From Clostridiales bacterium (GTDB lineage: Bacteria; Bacillota_A; Clostridia; Saccharofermentanales; Saccharofermentanaceae): a DNA stretch of 5,783 bases. Below, in pieces: positions 1 through 5,783 of this stretch. The position numbers were made by a program, and so were the translations under genes. The first letter of the stretch is position 1. The number at the start of each line of letters is the position of its first letter. Below the pieces are notes generated by a model. That model searched no databases. It was not told the origin of the DNA and was given only the letters and a program-made list of their open reading frames with translations. The DNA lies in assembly GCA_017649745.1 (NCBI GenBank), contig JAGCGE010000380.1:1-5783 (forward strand), in the 5' to 3' direction.

Positions 1-2153
1 CTATTGTTGTTTTGTGATGACTGTCCCAGATTCCATGTTGAGATCGCACCATAAGATGAAACGTTCGCAGCATTGGTTGTTGCATCTGTCACAGGTGTAA
101 ATTTCGCTGTGATATTTACACTTCCTGAAGCACCTTTGATCTTATATACGATCCTCGTATATGAGTCATTAGAGTTCTGTCCAGACACTGTCGGAGCAAG
201 CGACCACGGGGTCGCGCGTTCTGTGTATAATTCACCATTTACTGATGATAAAAACTCAAGTTTAACTTGAATTGAAGCATTGTTTTTGGCTGATAATGTA
301 ACAGTGTTACCACTCACAGAAGCGTTCTGAGGCGTGTACATTACCCAATAAAGGTCTGATGTTCCCTTAAGTTCGACCTCATCACGAACAACGAGTGAAA
401 GTCTGTCATCAGTCAGAAGAAAACCTCGCTTAGCACTTGATGCTTTCGCGCTTTGAAGTTCAGTCATATCGACTATCGCTTTAGCCTGATCGTCTGTTGA
501 CTCAGTCGTGATAGTGGCTTTCTTATTGAATTCATAACCGAAAGACGAAGTACTAGGATCTATCAAGAGCACATTATGTGCATCCGGTCTTAACCTGAAT
601 ATCTTAAATCTTCTGTTATCTGATTCAGACGGTTTCATATATCCGGGAAGGTCATAGTTGTCCTTACCCATATCAACTGCCCATTTGACTCCAAGAGCAT
701 GATAGACAAAACTGCCCTGATCCATATGAACGAAATACTCGCGGACTGTCTTGCCTGCTTTGACTCCGACAAATGACTGCTTAGCTTCGAACACACTCCT
801 GAATGTCGCGAATTCAGCATCTCCTCCGACGTGCATATCTCTGTCGATGTTTACAGTTTGAGTACTGCTGTCAGGAACATACCAGCAAAGGATCATAACA
901 TTCTTGGTATAATCATTTCCTGATCCGTCTTTAAGGCGGTCATAGATATTCTGTCTGAATCCGTGAAGATCATAATGCGAATCAAAGTATAACTCACCTG
1001 CACCTGTAATGTATGTGTCGTATGTATCGCTGAAACTAAATGCACCTGCATCTGATTCCATGCCATGAACGGCTCTCATTACCTTACCGTTAACAAATCC
1101 CGGACAAGTATCAAGTCCATAAAGTTTTCCTATAGATGTCTCCATAGAAGAAAAAGTAAATGACAGGTTGTCTATCGTATGGAGCATATATTCCATACCT
1201 TCTTTTGTCACTCCGTCAGGAGCGAACATATTAAGATCTTTTTCAAGACAGATGAATGCATCATGACAAAGAGACGATGTGAGTTTCGGATACTTATCCA
1301 TCAGAGCAAGTGATGTCATGATGATGCCTGAATTTACGAATGGATTATGATTTTGATCAACAAATACACCTCTTATAAGTCCGTTATCACTAGTCTGTGA
1401 CTTGGACGGAGAGTTGTTGGTGAAAGAGTCGTTAGCAGGTCTAAAGCACTGACGTTTTATAGCCTCTTCAAGAGTCGTTCTTCGATCGTTGCTCCACGCG
1501 TTATACATCCAGTCATAAGCGATCGCATAGCCCTGGCAGAAGATACCGAAATCAAGATCATGCCATGGATTGATATCAGGGAAAGAAGCTACTCTACTAA
1601 TCATTACCCAAGCTGCATCAGCATACTTTGTTTCACCCGTAAGCTGATACATCATACCGAGTATCATCATTCTGTCCCTGAACTGATCTGCTGCTACGCC
1701 GCTGCCTCCGACACCCGGCATCCTTGTCTCGTAGCACTTGGTATATTTAAACAGATAATCCTCACTGGAAGAACCTGTTAACTGATTACACAGCTGCCTT
1801 CCTCTCGATTCAAGTTTGTTATACCACCATGATTTAGGATTGTTCTGATCTTTAACTTCTTTCTTGAGCTGACTTACTTTGCTCGAAGTGATCATGATCC
1901 TCGGATGAACTCCGTATGTCGAAGATCTCTGATAATCATTCAGGATCGTCTGAGCGGACGGACGAGCGTAACCGCCAATGTTTTCGAAACCATCGTAGAC
2001 TTTCTTAGTATGGGATTCAAGACCGTCAAGATCATAACTGATGCAGACATCTGTTCTGGCATCGGCATAAACTGCTGAAGCAAGTTCAGACGGAATAACA
2101 GATGCAACAATAGCAGCGGCCATAAAGGTCGCCAATAACTTTTTAACACTCAT
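1..2153 (-). CDS. Secreted heparinase II/III-like polysaccharide lyase, 3' end outside window
   Basis: The frame is open from ATG at 2151-2153 to the window edge: 717 codons and no stop, so the C-terminus is missing. Residues 1-32 form a signal peptide (MSVKK, a hydrophobic run, then ASA or ADA cleavage sites), so the enzyme is exported. Residues 83-350 resemble the alpha-helical toroid of heparinase II/III and alginate-lyase-like proteins: HPRIMIT at 83-89, NHNPFVNSG at 268-276, DGVTKEG at 313-319. Residues 435-690 resemble the beta-sheet half: FRSVF at 451-455, VHMDQGSF at 475-482, a GVKWAVDMG block at 488-496, and AHN at 525-527. H476 aligns by eye with the catalytic His of the family's HxxDxGSF motif. 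Family members cleave acidic polysaccharides by beta-elimination; the substrate cannot be read here. The last 25 or so residues are rich in Asn, Ser and Gln, like a linker to a further module. GGGGG at 2161-2165 sits 7 bases before the ATG. Confidence 0.88.
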   Translation of the reverse strand, partial: MSVKKLLATFMAAAIVASVIPSELASAVYADARTDVCISYDLDGLESHTKKVYDGFENIGGYARPSAQTILNDYQRSSTYGVHPRIMITSSKVSQLKKEVKDQNNPKSWWYNKLESRGRQLCNQLTGSSSEDYLFKYTKCYETRMPGVGGSGVAADQFRDRMMILGMMYQLTGETKYADAAWVMISRVASFPDINPWHDLDFGIFCQGYAIAYDWMYNAWSNDRRTTLEEAIKRQCFRPANDSFTNNSPSKSQTSDNGLIRGVFVDQNHNPFVNSGIIMTSLALMDKYPKLTSSLCHDAFICLEKDLNMFAPDGVTKEGMEYMLHTIDNLSFTFSSMETSIGKLYGLDTCPGFVNGKVMRAVHGMESDAGAFSFSDTYDTYITGAGELYFDSHYDLHGFRQNIYDRLKDGSGNDYTKNVMILCWYVPDSSTQTVNIDRDMHVGGDAEFATFRSVFEAKQSFVGVKAGKTVREYFVHMDQGSFVYHALGVKWAVDMGKDNYDLPGYMKPSESDNRRFKIFRLRPDAHNVLLIDPSTSSFGYEFNKKATITTESTDDQAKAIVDMTELQSAKASSAKRGFLLTDDRLSLVVRDEVELKGTSDLYWVMYTPQNASVSGNTVTLSAKNNASIQVKLEFLSSVNGELYTERATPWSLAPTVSGQNSNDSYTRIVYKIKGASGSVNITAKFTPVTDATTNAANVSSYGAISTWNLGQSSQNNN

Positions 2154-2160
2154 TTCATTT

Positions 2161-2165
2161 CCCCC
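2161..2165 (-). promoter_or_regulatory. Ribosome binding site of the lyase gene
   Basis: On the minus strand GGGGG lies 7 bases before ATG at 2151-2153. An earlier ATG at 2155-2157 reads only two codons before a TGA that overlaps the real start, so the start at 2153 is the one that opens the long frame with a signal peptide. The last base of this site is also the first base of the adjoining palindrome. Confidence 0.6.
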
Positions 2166-2186
2166 ATGTCAACTGACGTTAACATG
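2165..2186. promoter_or_regulatory. Near-perfect palindrome at the lyase transcription start, candidate operator
   Basis: The plus strand shows CATGTCAAC, then TGAC, then GTTAACATG. The 9-base arms match at 8 of 9 positions. The element lies between the predicted -10 box and the ribosome binding site and covers the expected transcription start near 2184. This is a classic position for a repressor operator. A messenger hairpin is less likely, because transcription from the predicted promoter would begin inside the element and lose part of one arm. The XRE regulator just upstream is the obvious candidate binder, but that is inference. Confidence 0.5.
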
Positions 2187-2190
2187 AGTC

Positions 2191-2219
2191 ATTTTAACAG
2201 GTGCTAAAAATGTTATCAA
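2191..2219 (-). promoter_or_regulatory. Sigma-A-type promoter of the lyase gene
   Basis: The minus strand carries TTGATA (2214-2219), a 17-base spacer, and TAAAAT (2191-2196). Both boxes are close to consensus at the optimal spacing. It lies 38 bases upstream of the lyase ATG, in the gap after the regulator gene, giving a leader of about 30 bases. The lyase can therefore be transcribed separately from the regulator. Read-through is also possible, because I see no strong terminator after the regulator; the only candidate is a weak 4-bp stem with a T-run near 2234-2254. Confidence 0.65.
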
Positions 2220-2243
2220 TTAGCTCTTTACATAAAAACGAGG

Positions 2244-3353
2244 TTAACCGTTGAGCTTCATCTGTTCTTTTCTGTACGGATTATTGGAGGTTGCATCGAA
2301 GCCCTTGAGAAGATAATCATCCTTCATATACTTTTCGATCTTCAGATCAAGGAAATAATTGCAGAAGACTATACCTACATATGTGATCTTAGTATTGCTG
2401 TCATCTGCTCCTTCAGGGATCATCGCATAGACAAATCCGCTATAACCGTTTGCCCTCATAGAAACGATATCATAACCGTCAGGTTCATCCGTTACAGAAT
2501 ACATTCCCTTATAAGGATCGATGCCGATAGCTGTGAGCCTATCCATTTCTTCAGCATAATCCTCGCCAAAATCGATCGTAAAATACGTGATATACTGCGC
2601 ATCCCAAGGATTATAGTAAGTGAGCTGATACTCTGTGACATCTAAGCCATTGAGTGTCTGCGGAAGCACATCGAACATCTCACCGTTACCACCTGTAGGA
2701 TCTTCGGTATGAATGTATTCATTAAATCCTGAAGGATCTTTCTGAACAACTTTTTGCGATAAGACAGAATCGAAAAACAATAATCCGGCTATGAACATTA
2801 TGAAAAGGAAATTAATACTTCCCACTATCGAGAGGATTATCGTAATGATCTTTATCGTGTTTACCAGTTTCTTGTGCTTAGCAATCCTTTTTAGTGATCC
2901 GGTAACATATAAAGTTATGAAACTCATGATGCAGAACACAAAGAACGAAATGATAGTTGCAAAGATCCTTCCTATATTATTCGGATCATAATTGATCGTC
3001 TGAAGGACTAACGCCAGAAGGGAGAAAACAACTCCCACTACTCCGACTATCTGAATGATCCTTAAAAGGACCCTCTTCTCGTTACCTGCATAGTCTGCCA
3101 TCTTATCGGCAACTTCTCTTAATTCACTGTCCATTTTCTCGCTTTTCCTTTCGCCATCAATGATCTCTCGGACATCCACATCGTAGAAATCCGCGATCTC
3201 GACCAAAAGAGAAATATCAGGCAGATTGTTTCCGGTCTCCCATCTGGAGATCGTTCTGTTACTGACATTGAATTCTTTAGCCAACTGTTCCTGAGTAAGA
3301 CCTTTCTCATTACGAAGCTTCTTCAGAAACTGGCCGATCTTCTTCTGGTCCAA
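2244..3353 (-). CDS. Membrane-anchored XRE-family transcriptional regulator with external C-terminal domain
   Basis: This 369-residue protein probably binds DNA from the inner face of the membrane. Residues 5-60 form an XRE/Cro-type helix-turn-helix (GLTQEQLAKEF then NVSNRTISRWETG and NLPDISLL). Three hydrophobic segments follow at about 95-120, 128-152 and 164-194. The Lys/Arg-rich loop between the second and third (KRIAKHKK) indicates a cytoplasmic loop, so the last 175 residues should lie outside the cell. I do not recognise that domain; it is acidic and rich in Tyr and Asp. Start choice: the frame is open to a TTG at 3369-3371, but AGGAGG at 3363-3368 would then lie inside the gene. TTG at 3351-3353 sits 9 bases after AGGAGG and gives MDQKKIGQF, the usual N-terminus of this class. 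The lyase follows 90 bases downstream on the same strand. Its own regulation may involve the inverted repeat at 3373-3395. I found no convincing promoter. Confidence 0.87.
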   Translation of the reverse strand: MDQKKIGQFLKKLRNEKGLTQEQLAKEFNVSNRTISRWETGNNLPDISLLVEIADFYDVDVREIIDGERKSEKMDSELREVADKMADYAGNEKRVLLRIIQIVGVVGVVFSLLALVLQTINYDPNNIGRIFATIISFFVFCIMSFITLYVTGSLKRIAKHKKLVNTIKIITIILSIVGSINFLFIMFIAGLLFFDSVLSQKVVQKDPSGFNEYIHTEDPTGGNGEMFDVLPQTLNGLDVTEYQLTYYNPWDAQYITYFTIDFGEDYAEEMDRLTAIGIDPYKGMYSVTDEPDGYDIVSMRANGYSGFVYAMIPEGADDSNTKITYVGIVFCNYFLDLKIEKYMKDDYLLKGFDATSNNPYRKEQMKLNG

Positions 3354-3362
3354 AATCGTCTT

Positions 3363-3368
3363 CCTCCT
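3363..3368 (-). promoter_or_regulatory. Ribosome binding site that sets the regulator start at TTG 3353
   Basis: AGGAGG on the minus strand is a full match to the anti-Shine-Dalgarno core and lies 9 bases before TTG at 3351-3353. No ATG is available in frame nearby. The more distal TTG at 3371 has no purine-rich site before it and would place AGGAGG at codons 2-3. An ATT at 3354-3356 with 6-base spacing is the only other candidate. Confidence 0.75.
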
Positions 3369-3372
3369 CAAC

Positions 3373-3395
3373 GTTGATGGTAAAAGGTTATCAAC
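3373..3395. promoter_or_regulatory. Inverted repeat just upstream of the regulator RBS, possible operator
   Basis: The plus strand shows GTTGAT (3373-3378), an 11-base spacer, and ATCAAC (3390-3395), perfect 6-base arms. It lies 4 bases upstream of the regulator's AGGAGG. It could be an autoregulatory operator for the XRE protein or a weak hairpin in the leader. The arms are short enough that chance is possible. Confidence 0.35.
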
Positions 3396-3470
3396 CGATG
3401 TTGGAAATTAACACGACACAAAGCGAGAAATGCCGTATTTTCCAGTTTCAACAAGGTATGTCTATATAAT

Positions 3471-3503
3471 AACAAAAAACCTCGGAACATGATTCCGAGG
3501 TTT
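3471..3503 (-). terminator. Rho-independent terminator of the HerA-type ATPase gene
   Basis: A perfect 11-bp stem (AAACCTCGGAA at 3477-3487 with TTCCGAGGTTT at 3493-3503) closes a 5-base loop. On the minus strand it runs into TTTTTTGTT. It starts 24 bases after the ATPase stop codon and separates that gene from the regulator downstream. The opposite strand has no good T-run, so it acts mainly on minus-strand transcription. Confidence 0.92.
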
Positions 3504-3527
3504 GAATGTTCTTCTTTTCGAAAAAAA

Positions 3528-5144
3528 TCAGAGAAGTGGTGTAGCGTTGTGCTGATCTCTGTCACTCTTCTTAACATGGATAAACATGTTGTGGAGAAGG
3601 TTAACACTTGCGAGGATAGCTTCACCCTGATTGAGCTTTCTAACGTGCTTGAGTGTGTAATCGTCAAGATGTGCCTCAACTGTCTTGATCTCATCGTTGA
3701 GCATGAGTCTGTGGATAAGGAGTGTACCAACCTGACCGAAGAGAACCTGTGATACGTCCTTAGCGCTCTGTGTTGTGAGGTAAAGGAAGATACCCTTCTT
3801 ACGTCCTTCTCTTGCGAGGAGTGTAAGACCGCCGTGGAATTCCTTATCGGAATATCTGGACTTAGCATATCTGTGAACCTCATCGATAAAGAATACGAAT
3901 GGGTTGATATTGTCTCTTGAAAGAACGAAGTTACTGATAAGGTCAACGACCATACCACCGATACCTTCTGCTGCACCGAGTGCAGAGGAGTCGATATAAA
4001 GACTTGTTTGTGGTGTATGCAAGAATTCATCAACAACGTCAAGAAGGTTGTTCATGTTAGGATCGTTAGAGAAGAACTTAAGGAACTTAGTATTTGTCAT
4101 CTGATACTGGATCTTCTGAACGAGAGAAGCATTGGAGTTAGCCTTAAGTGAATCGTAGCAGTATCTGAAGTTGTAGTTGGAGTCTCTCTGTGGCTCACAG
4201 ATTGACTCAGCCTGGATCTGCTCAGGGAGAAGATTGATATTAAAATCGCAATCCTCATTTGAAACTGAAGCGAGATTCTCCTGAACTTCGTCGATGCTCT
4301 CACCGACTTTTGTATAGTATGTAGACTCACCGATCTTCTTCATGTAACGAAGAGATGTGATAGCCTCGGAAAGAACGGCACCCTGGCTGCTGTTCTCAGT
4401 CTCGAAAAGTTTCTCCCACTGTGTCATTGTGATCTTACCTGGAGCGATAGTTGTATCAACACCAAGTGTAAGCTTTCTTACTTCTGTATCTGAGAATGAA
4501 TCTCTGTACTCACCTGTTGGGTCAACGATGAGTGTCTTACGCCTTGTTGTTACGAGCTTATCAAGGATAGCAAGACCTGTTGTAGACTTACCACTGTTTG
4601 TGGAACCGATACACATAAGGTGACGGTTGAAGAGTGTGCTTGGCTTGATAACAACGTCTGCTTCTGCTCTGTTGATATATGTAGCAAATGAAGGAAGCGG
4701 TGTCTCATCATCCTGAGAGAACTCAAGAGACTCAAGGAACAACTCGTAAACTCTGTCAGTTGCAAGATAAACTTTATCAGTAAGGCCGAGTGTATGGAAA
4801 CCAGCGAGCTCAAACCTGTTGGAATCTGTAGGCATAAGAGAGATAGTATCGATACTGATCTCGTGATAATCATCTGTATTGGACTTATCGATATTCATCT
4901 CAAGAATACTTTTTCTTGAAGCTTTATTCTCGAAAACTTCACCAAGGAACAATCCTTCAGTTGAATCAACTACTACAAAATAATTGATAGTATTAGGCAA
5001 AAATGATTTAGTTAATTTTTTTCTATTTGTCATCAACTCAAGGTTCTCTACTTGAGCGATGCTGTTGCTTCTGTAAACCTGAGTTACAGTTCCGATGTAG
5101 TAGTCCTGAAGATTGAAGCCCGAATAAAGTTCTTCGATTGTCAT
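3528..5144 (-). CDS. HerA-type P-loop ATPase (FtsK-HerA superfamily), standalone
   Basis: This 538-residue cytoplasmic protein has HerA architecture. Residues 15-125 look like an N-terminal HAS-barrel (YYIGTV, then FVVVD and LFLGEV). Walker A is GSTNSGKST at 180-188, followed by LIVDPTGEY at 205-213, as in HerA. A helical insert covers about 240-380. Walker B is FVFFIDEVH at 416-424 with acidic pair D421/E422. REGRKKG is at 445-451, the TTQS sensor at 457-460, and a possible arginine finger R479 in LLIHRL. HerA proteins form hexameric rings that translocate DNA, usually with NurA in end resection, or with effector nucleases or Sir2 in phage defence. No such partner is visible here. Start: ATG at 5142-5144 has GGAGG 8 bases upstream. 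The frame stays open further upstream, but only through the terminator and tRNA, which is not coding. A terminator follows the stop. Thr codons in the ATPase part are nearly all ACA and Lys mostly AAG, suggesting good expression. Its biological role is unknown. Confidence 0.9.
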   Translation of the reverse strand: MTIEELYSGFNLQDYYIGTVTQVYRSNSIAQVENLELMTNRKKLTKSFLPNTINYFVVVDSTEGLFLGEVFENKASRKSILEMNIDKSNTDDYHEISIDTISLMPTDSNRFELAGFHTLGLTDKVYLATDRVYELFLESLEFSQDDETPLPSFATYINRAEADVVIKPSTLFNRHLMCIGSTNSGKSTTGLAILDKLVTTRRKTLIVDPTGEYRDSFSDTEVRKLTLGVDTTIAPGKITMTQWEKLFETENSSQGAVLSEAITSLRYMKKIGESTYYTKVGESIDEVQENLASVSNEDCDFNINLLPEQIQAESICEPQRDSNYNFRYCYDSLKANSNASLVQKIQYQMTNTKFLKFFSNDPNMNNLLDVVDEFLHTPQTSLYIDSSALGAAEGIGGMVVDLISNFVLSRDNINPFVFFIDEVHRYAKSRYSDKEFHGGLTLLAREGRKKGIFLYLTTQSAKDVSQVLFGQVGTLLIHRLMLNDEIKTVEAHLDDYTLKHVRKLNQGEAILASVNLLHNMFIHVKKSDRDQHNATPLL

Positions 5145-5152
5145 TTTATGCG

Positions 5153-5157
5153 CCTCC
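5153..5157 (-). promoter_or_regulatory. Ribosome binding site that sets the ATPase start at ATG 5144
   Basis: GGAGG on the minus strand lies 8 bases before ATG at 5142-5144. It decides the start against the longer open frame, whose extra 60 residues are translated tRNA and terminator sequence. The 78 bases between this gene and the upstream terminator contain no convincing promoter. The best candidate is TTTCAT, an 18-base spacer and TAAAAC, which is weak. Confidence 0.8.
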
Positions 5158-5222
5158 GTAAGTAGTTTTAGTGCATCTGATCCGAAAAATGAAAGTCCCC
5201 CGTGCGTGAGTGAGATACATAG

Positions 5223-5260
5223 AAAAAACCCTTGAGACCTAATAGCATCAAGGGTTTTTT
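5223..5260 (-). terminator. Hairpin terminator after tRNA-Thr, potentially bidirectional
   Basis: The stem AAAAAACCCTTGA (5223-5235) pairs perfectly with TCAAGGGTTTTTT (5248-5260) around a 12-base loop. T-runs occur on both strands, so it could stop transcription from either side. On the minus strand it begins 3 bases after the CCA end of the tRNA and should end the tRNA transcript before the ATPase gene. Confidence 0.9.
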
Positions 5261-5263
5261 TAC

Positions 5264-5339
5264 TGGAGCCGATTGCGAGACTCGAACTCGCGACCTGCTG
5301 ATTACAAATCAGCTGCTCTACCAACTGAGCTAAGTCGGC
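5264..5339 (-). tRNA. trnT: tRNA-Thr (anticodon UGU), CCA encoded
   Basis: The 76-base minus-strand cloverleaf starts GCCGACT and ends ATCGGCTCCA. It contains the D-arm AGCTCAGTTGGTAGAGC and a T-arm of GCGAG, loop TTCGAGT, CTCGC. The anticodon stem GCTGA/TCAGC encloses loop TTTGTAA, so the anticodon is TGT, reading ACA (threonine). The CCA end is in the DNA. One oddity: by my pairing the acceptor stem has a C6-A67 mismatch, the other six pairs being Watson-Crick. It has its own promoter and terminator and is therefore a single-gene transcript. Confidence 0.96.
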
Positions 5340-5359
5340 ATTTCTCTCACGCGAGATGT

Positions 5360-5388
5360 AGTATACATTTTAGCAAGGCGTATGTCAA
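5360..5388 (-). promoter_or_regulatory. Consensus promoter of tRNA-Thr
   Basis: The minus strand carries a perfect TTGACA (5383-5388), a 17-base spacer, and TATACT (5360-5365). The expected transcription start is near 5353, leaving a 5' leader of about 14 bases to be removed by RNase P. This near-ideal promoter fits a stable-RNA gene and lies in the 40-odd bases between the HPRT stop and the tRNA. Confidence 0.9.
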
Positions 5389-5428
5389 CAACTATTTTTA
5401 TATTCTCAAAGAAAAAATTTTCAAGTAT

Positions 5429-5783
5429 TTATGACTTATTATCTATCGATACTATACCAGGCAGATTTCGGCCTATTCCCTTACGATCAAGACCATATCC
5501 GAGAAGCCAACTGTCATTGATTTTAAAGCCCGTATACTCTATCGGAAGATTAAGAAGAAGCCTGTCAGGATTAAGGAGCATCGTGCAGACTTTGATGCTC
5601 TTCGGATGCTGAAGTTCAAGATTGGAGATCAGGTATGCAGTCGTAAGACCGGTCCTTATAACATCCTCAACAATGATCACATCCTTACCTTCAAGATCAG
5701 CATCTACATCCTTGGTGATCTTCACGCGACCTGACTTATTCGTAGTATCAGGAATATTTGCGAAACCGACCGTATCGACGAAC
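5429..5783 (-). CDS. hpt: HPRT-like phosphoribosyltransferase, 5' end outside window, catalytic residues altered
   Basis: The window holds the last 117 codons and the TAA stop; the N-terminus is missing. Hypoxanthine phosphoribosyltransferases join hypoxanthine or guanine to PRPP in purine salvage. The PRPP-binding segment VIIVEDVIRTGLTTAYL is clear, as are PKSIKVCTMLLNPDR, the YTGFKI segment, GYGLD and GRNLP near the C-terminus. Three positions differ from active HPRTs by eye. The usual EDIIDTG is EDVIRTG, so the Asp proposed as catalytic base (human D137) is Arg. The Lys before the VGFEI segment (human K165) is Pro. The Ser-Tyr of the flexible loop before SSG is replaced, the region reading ANIPDTTNKSG. 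The base-stacking Phe is Trp. It may have changed specificity or lost activity. In many Bacillota hpt sits with tilS and ftsH, but its upstream neighbour is not visible. I see no strong terminator after the stop. Confidence 0.85.
   Translation of the reverse strand, partial: FVDTVGFANIPDTTNKSGRVKITKDVDADLEGKDVIIVEDVIRTGLTTAYLISNLELQHPKSIKVCTMLLNPDRLLLNLPIEYTGFKINDSWLLGYGLDRKGIGRNLPGIVSIDNKS

Noticed and set aside
73..270. Plus-strand open frame of 65 codons inside the lyase
   Set aside because: It is a shadow of the minus-strand lyase frame, with no ribosome binding site and no recognisable motif. The same holds for the other short frames overlapping the lyase, regulator and ATPase.
1..2153. 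Assignment of the lyase to polysaccharide lyase family 8 (hyaluronate or xanthan lyase)
   Set aside because: The DGxxxEGxxY, HxDxGSF and HN blocks fit heparinase II/III-like proteins, while the family 8 hallmark motifs are absent.
2155..2169. Tiny upstream reading frame (ATG GGG GAA ATG AAA TGA) overlapping the lyase start
   Set aside because: It has no ribosome binding site of its own, and the real site lies inside it. A few-codon frame arises easily by chance.
3368..4042. 224-codon minus-strand frame overlapping the 3' part of the ATPase gene
   Set aside because: Its Ser/Leu/His-rich translation is the out-of-frame reading of the ATPase. It runs through the terminator at 3471-3503 and has no domain.
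5145..5324. 60-residue N-terminal extension of the ATPase frame up to 5324
   Set aside because: It translates the tRNA-Thr and its terminator. Such tRNA-derived peptides are a known artefact, and ATG 5144 has a proper ribosome binding site.
3528..5339. ATPase next to a tRNA as part of an integrated defence island
   Set aside because: There is no integrase, no repeat of the tRNA 3' end and no companion defence gene in the window, so the tRNA neighbourhood alone is not evidence.
5204..5352. 7-base inverted match GCGTGAG (5204-5210) and CTCACGC (5346-5352) flanking the tRNA
   Set aside because: It is short and interrupted by a strong terminator, with no duplicated tRNA end and no integrase, so it does not support an attachment site or processing stem.

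Overview
The window looks like chromosomal DNA from a low-to-mid G+C Gram-positive anaerobe of the class Clostridia (Bacillota). This rests on strong AGGAGG-type ribosome binding sites, sigma-A-like promoters, a tRNA-Thr with an encoded CCA end, a membrane-tethered XRE regulator and a secreted heparinase-like lyase. The genus cannot be read from the sequence. Every gene I can support lies on the minus strand, so transcription runs from high to low coordinates.

Layout in transcription order: (1) the C-terminal 117 residues of a hypoxanthine phosphoribosyltransferase (HPRT)-like protein, with its 5' end outside the window; (2) a consensus promoter, tRNA-Thr(UGU) and a strong hairpin terminator; (3) a 538-residue HerA-type ATPase with its own ribosome binding site and a rho-independent terminator; (4) a 369-residue regulator with an N-terminal XRE DNA-binding domain, three membrane helices and an external C-terminal domain, probably starting at TTG; (5) a good promoter, a near-perfect palindrome at the expected transcription start, and a secreted heparinase II/III-like polysaccharide lyase. 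The lyase is open at its 3' end: 717 codons are inside the window and there is no stop.

HPRT, tRNA and HerA look like independent housekeeping-type units separated by promoters and terminators. The regulator and the lyase are the likely functional pair. A DNA-binding protein with an external domain lies directly upstream of a secreted glycan-degrading enzyme, whose promoter carries an operator-like palindrome. This suggests, but does not prove, sensing of an extracellular signal to control lyase production.

The other points of interest are an HPRT-like protein that appears to lack several catalytic residues, and a HerA ATPase with no visible NurA or nuclease partner. I see no CRISPR array, insertion sequence, integrase or attachment-site duplication. 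No clearly new multi-gene system is demonstrated. No stretch over 300 bases is without a gene.
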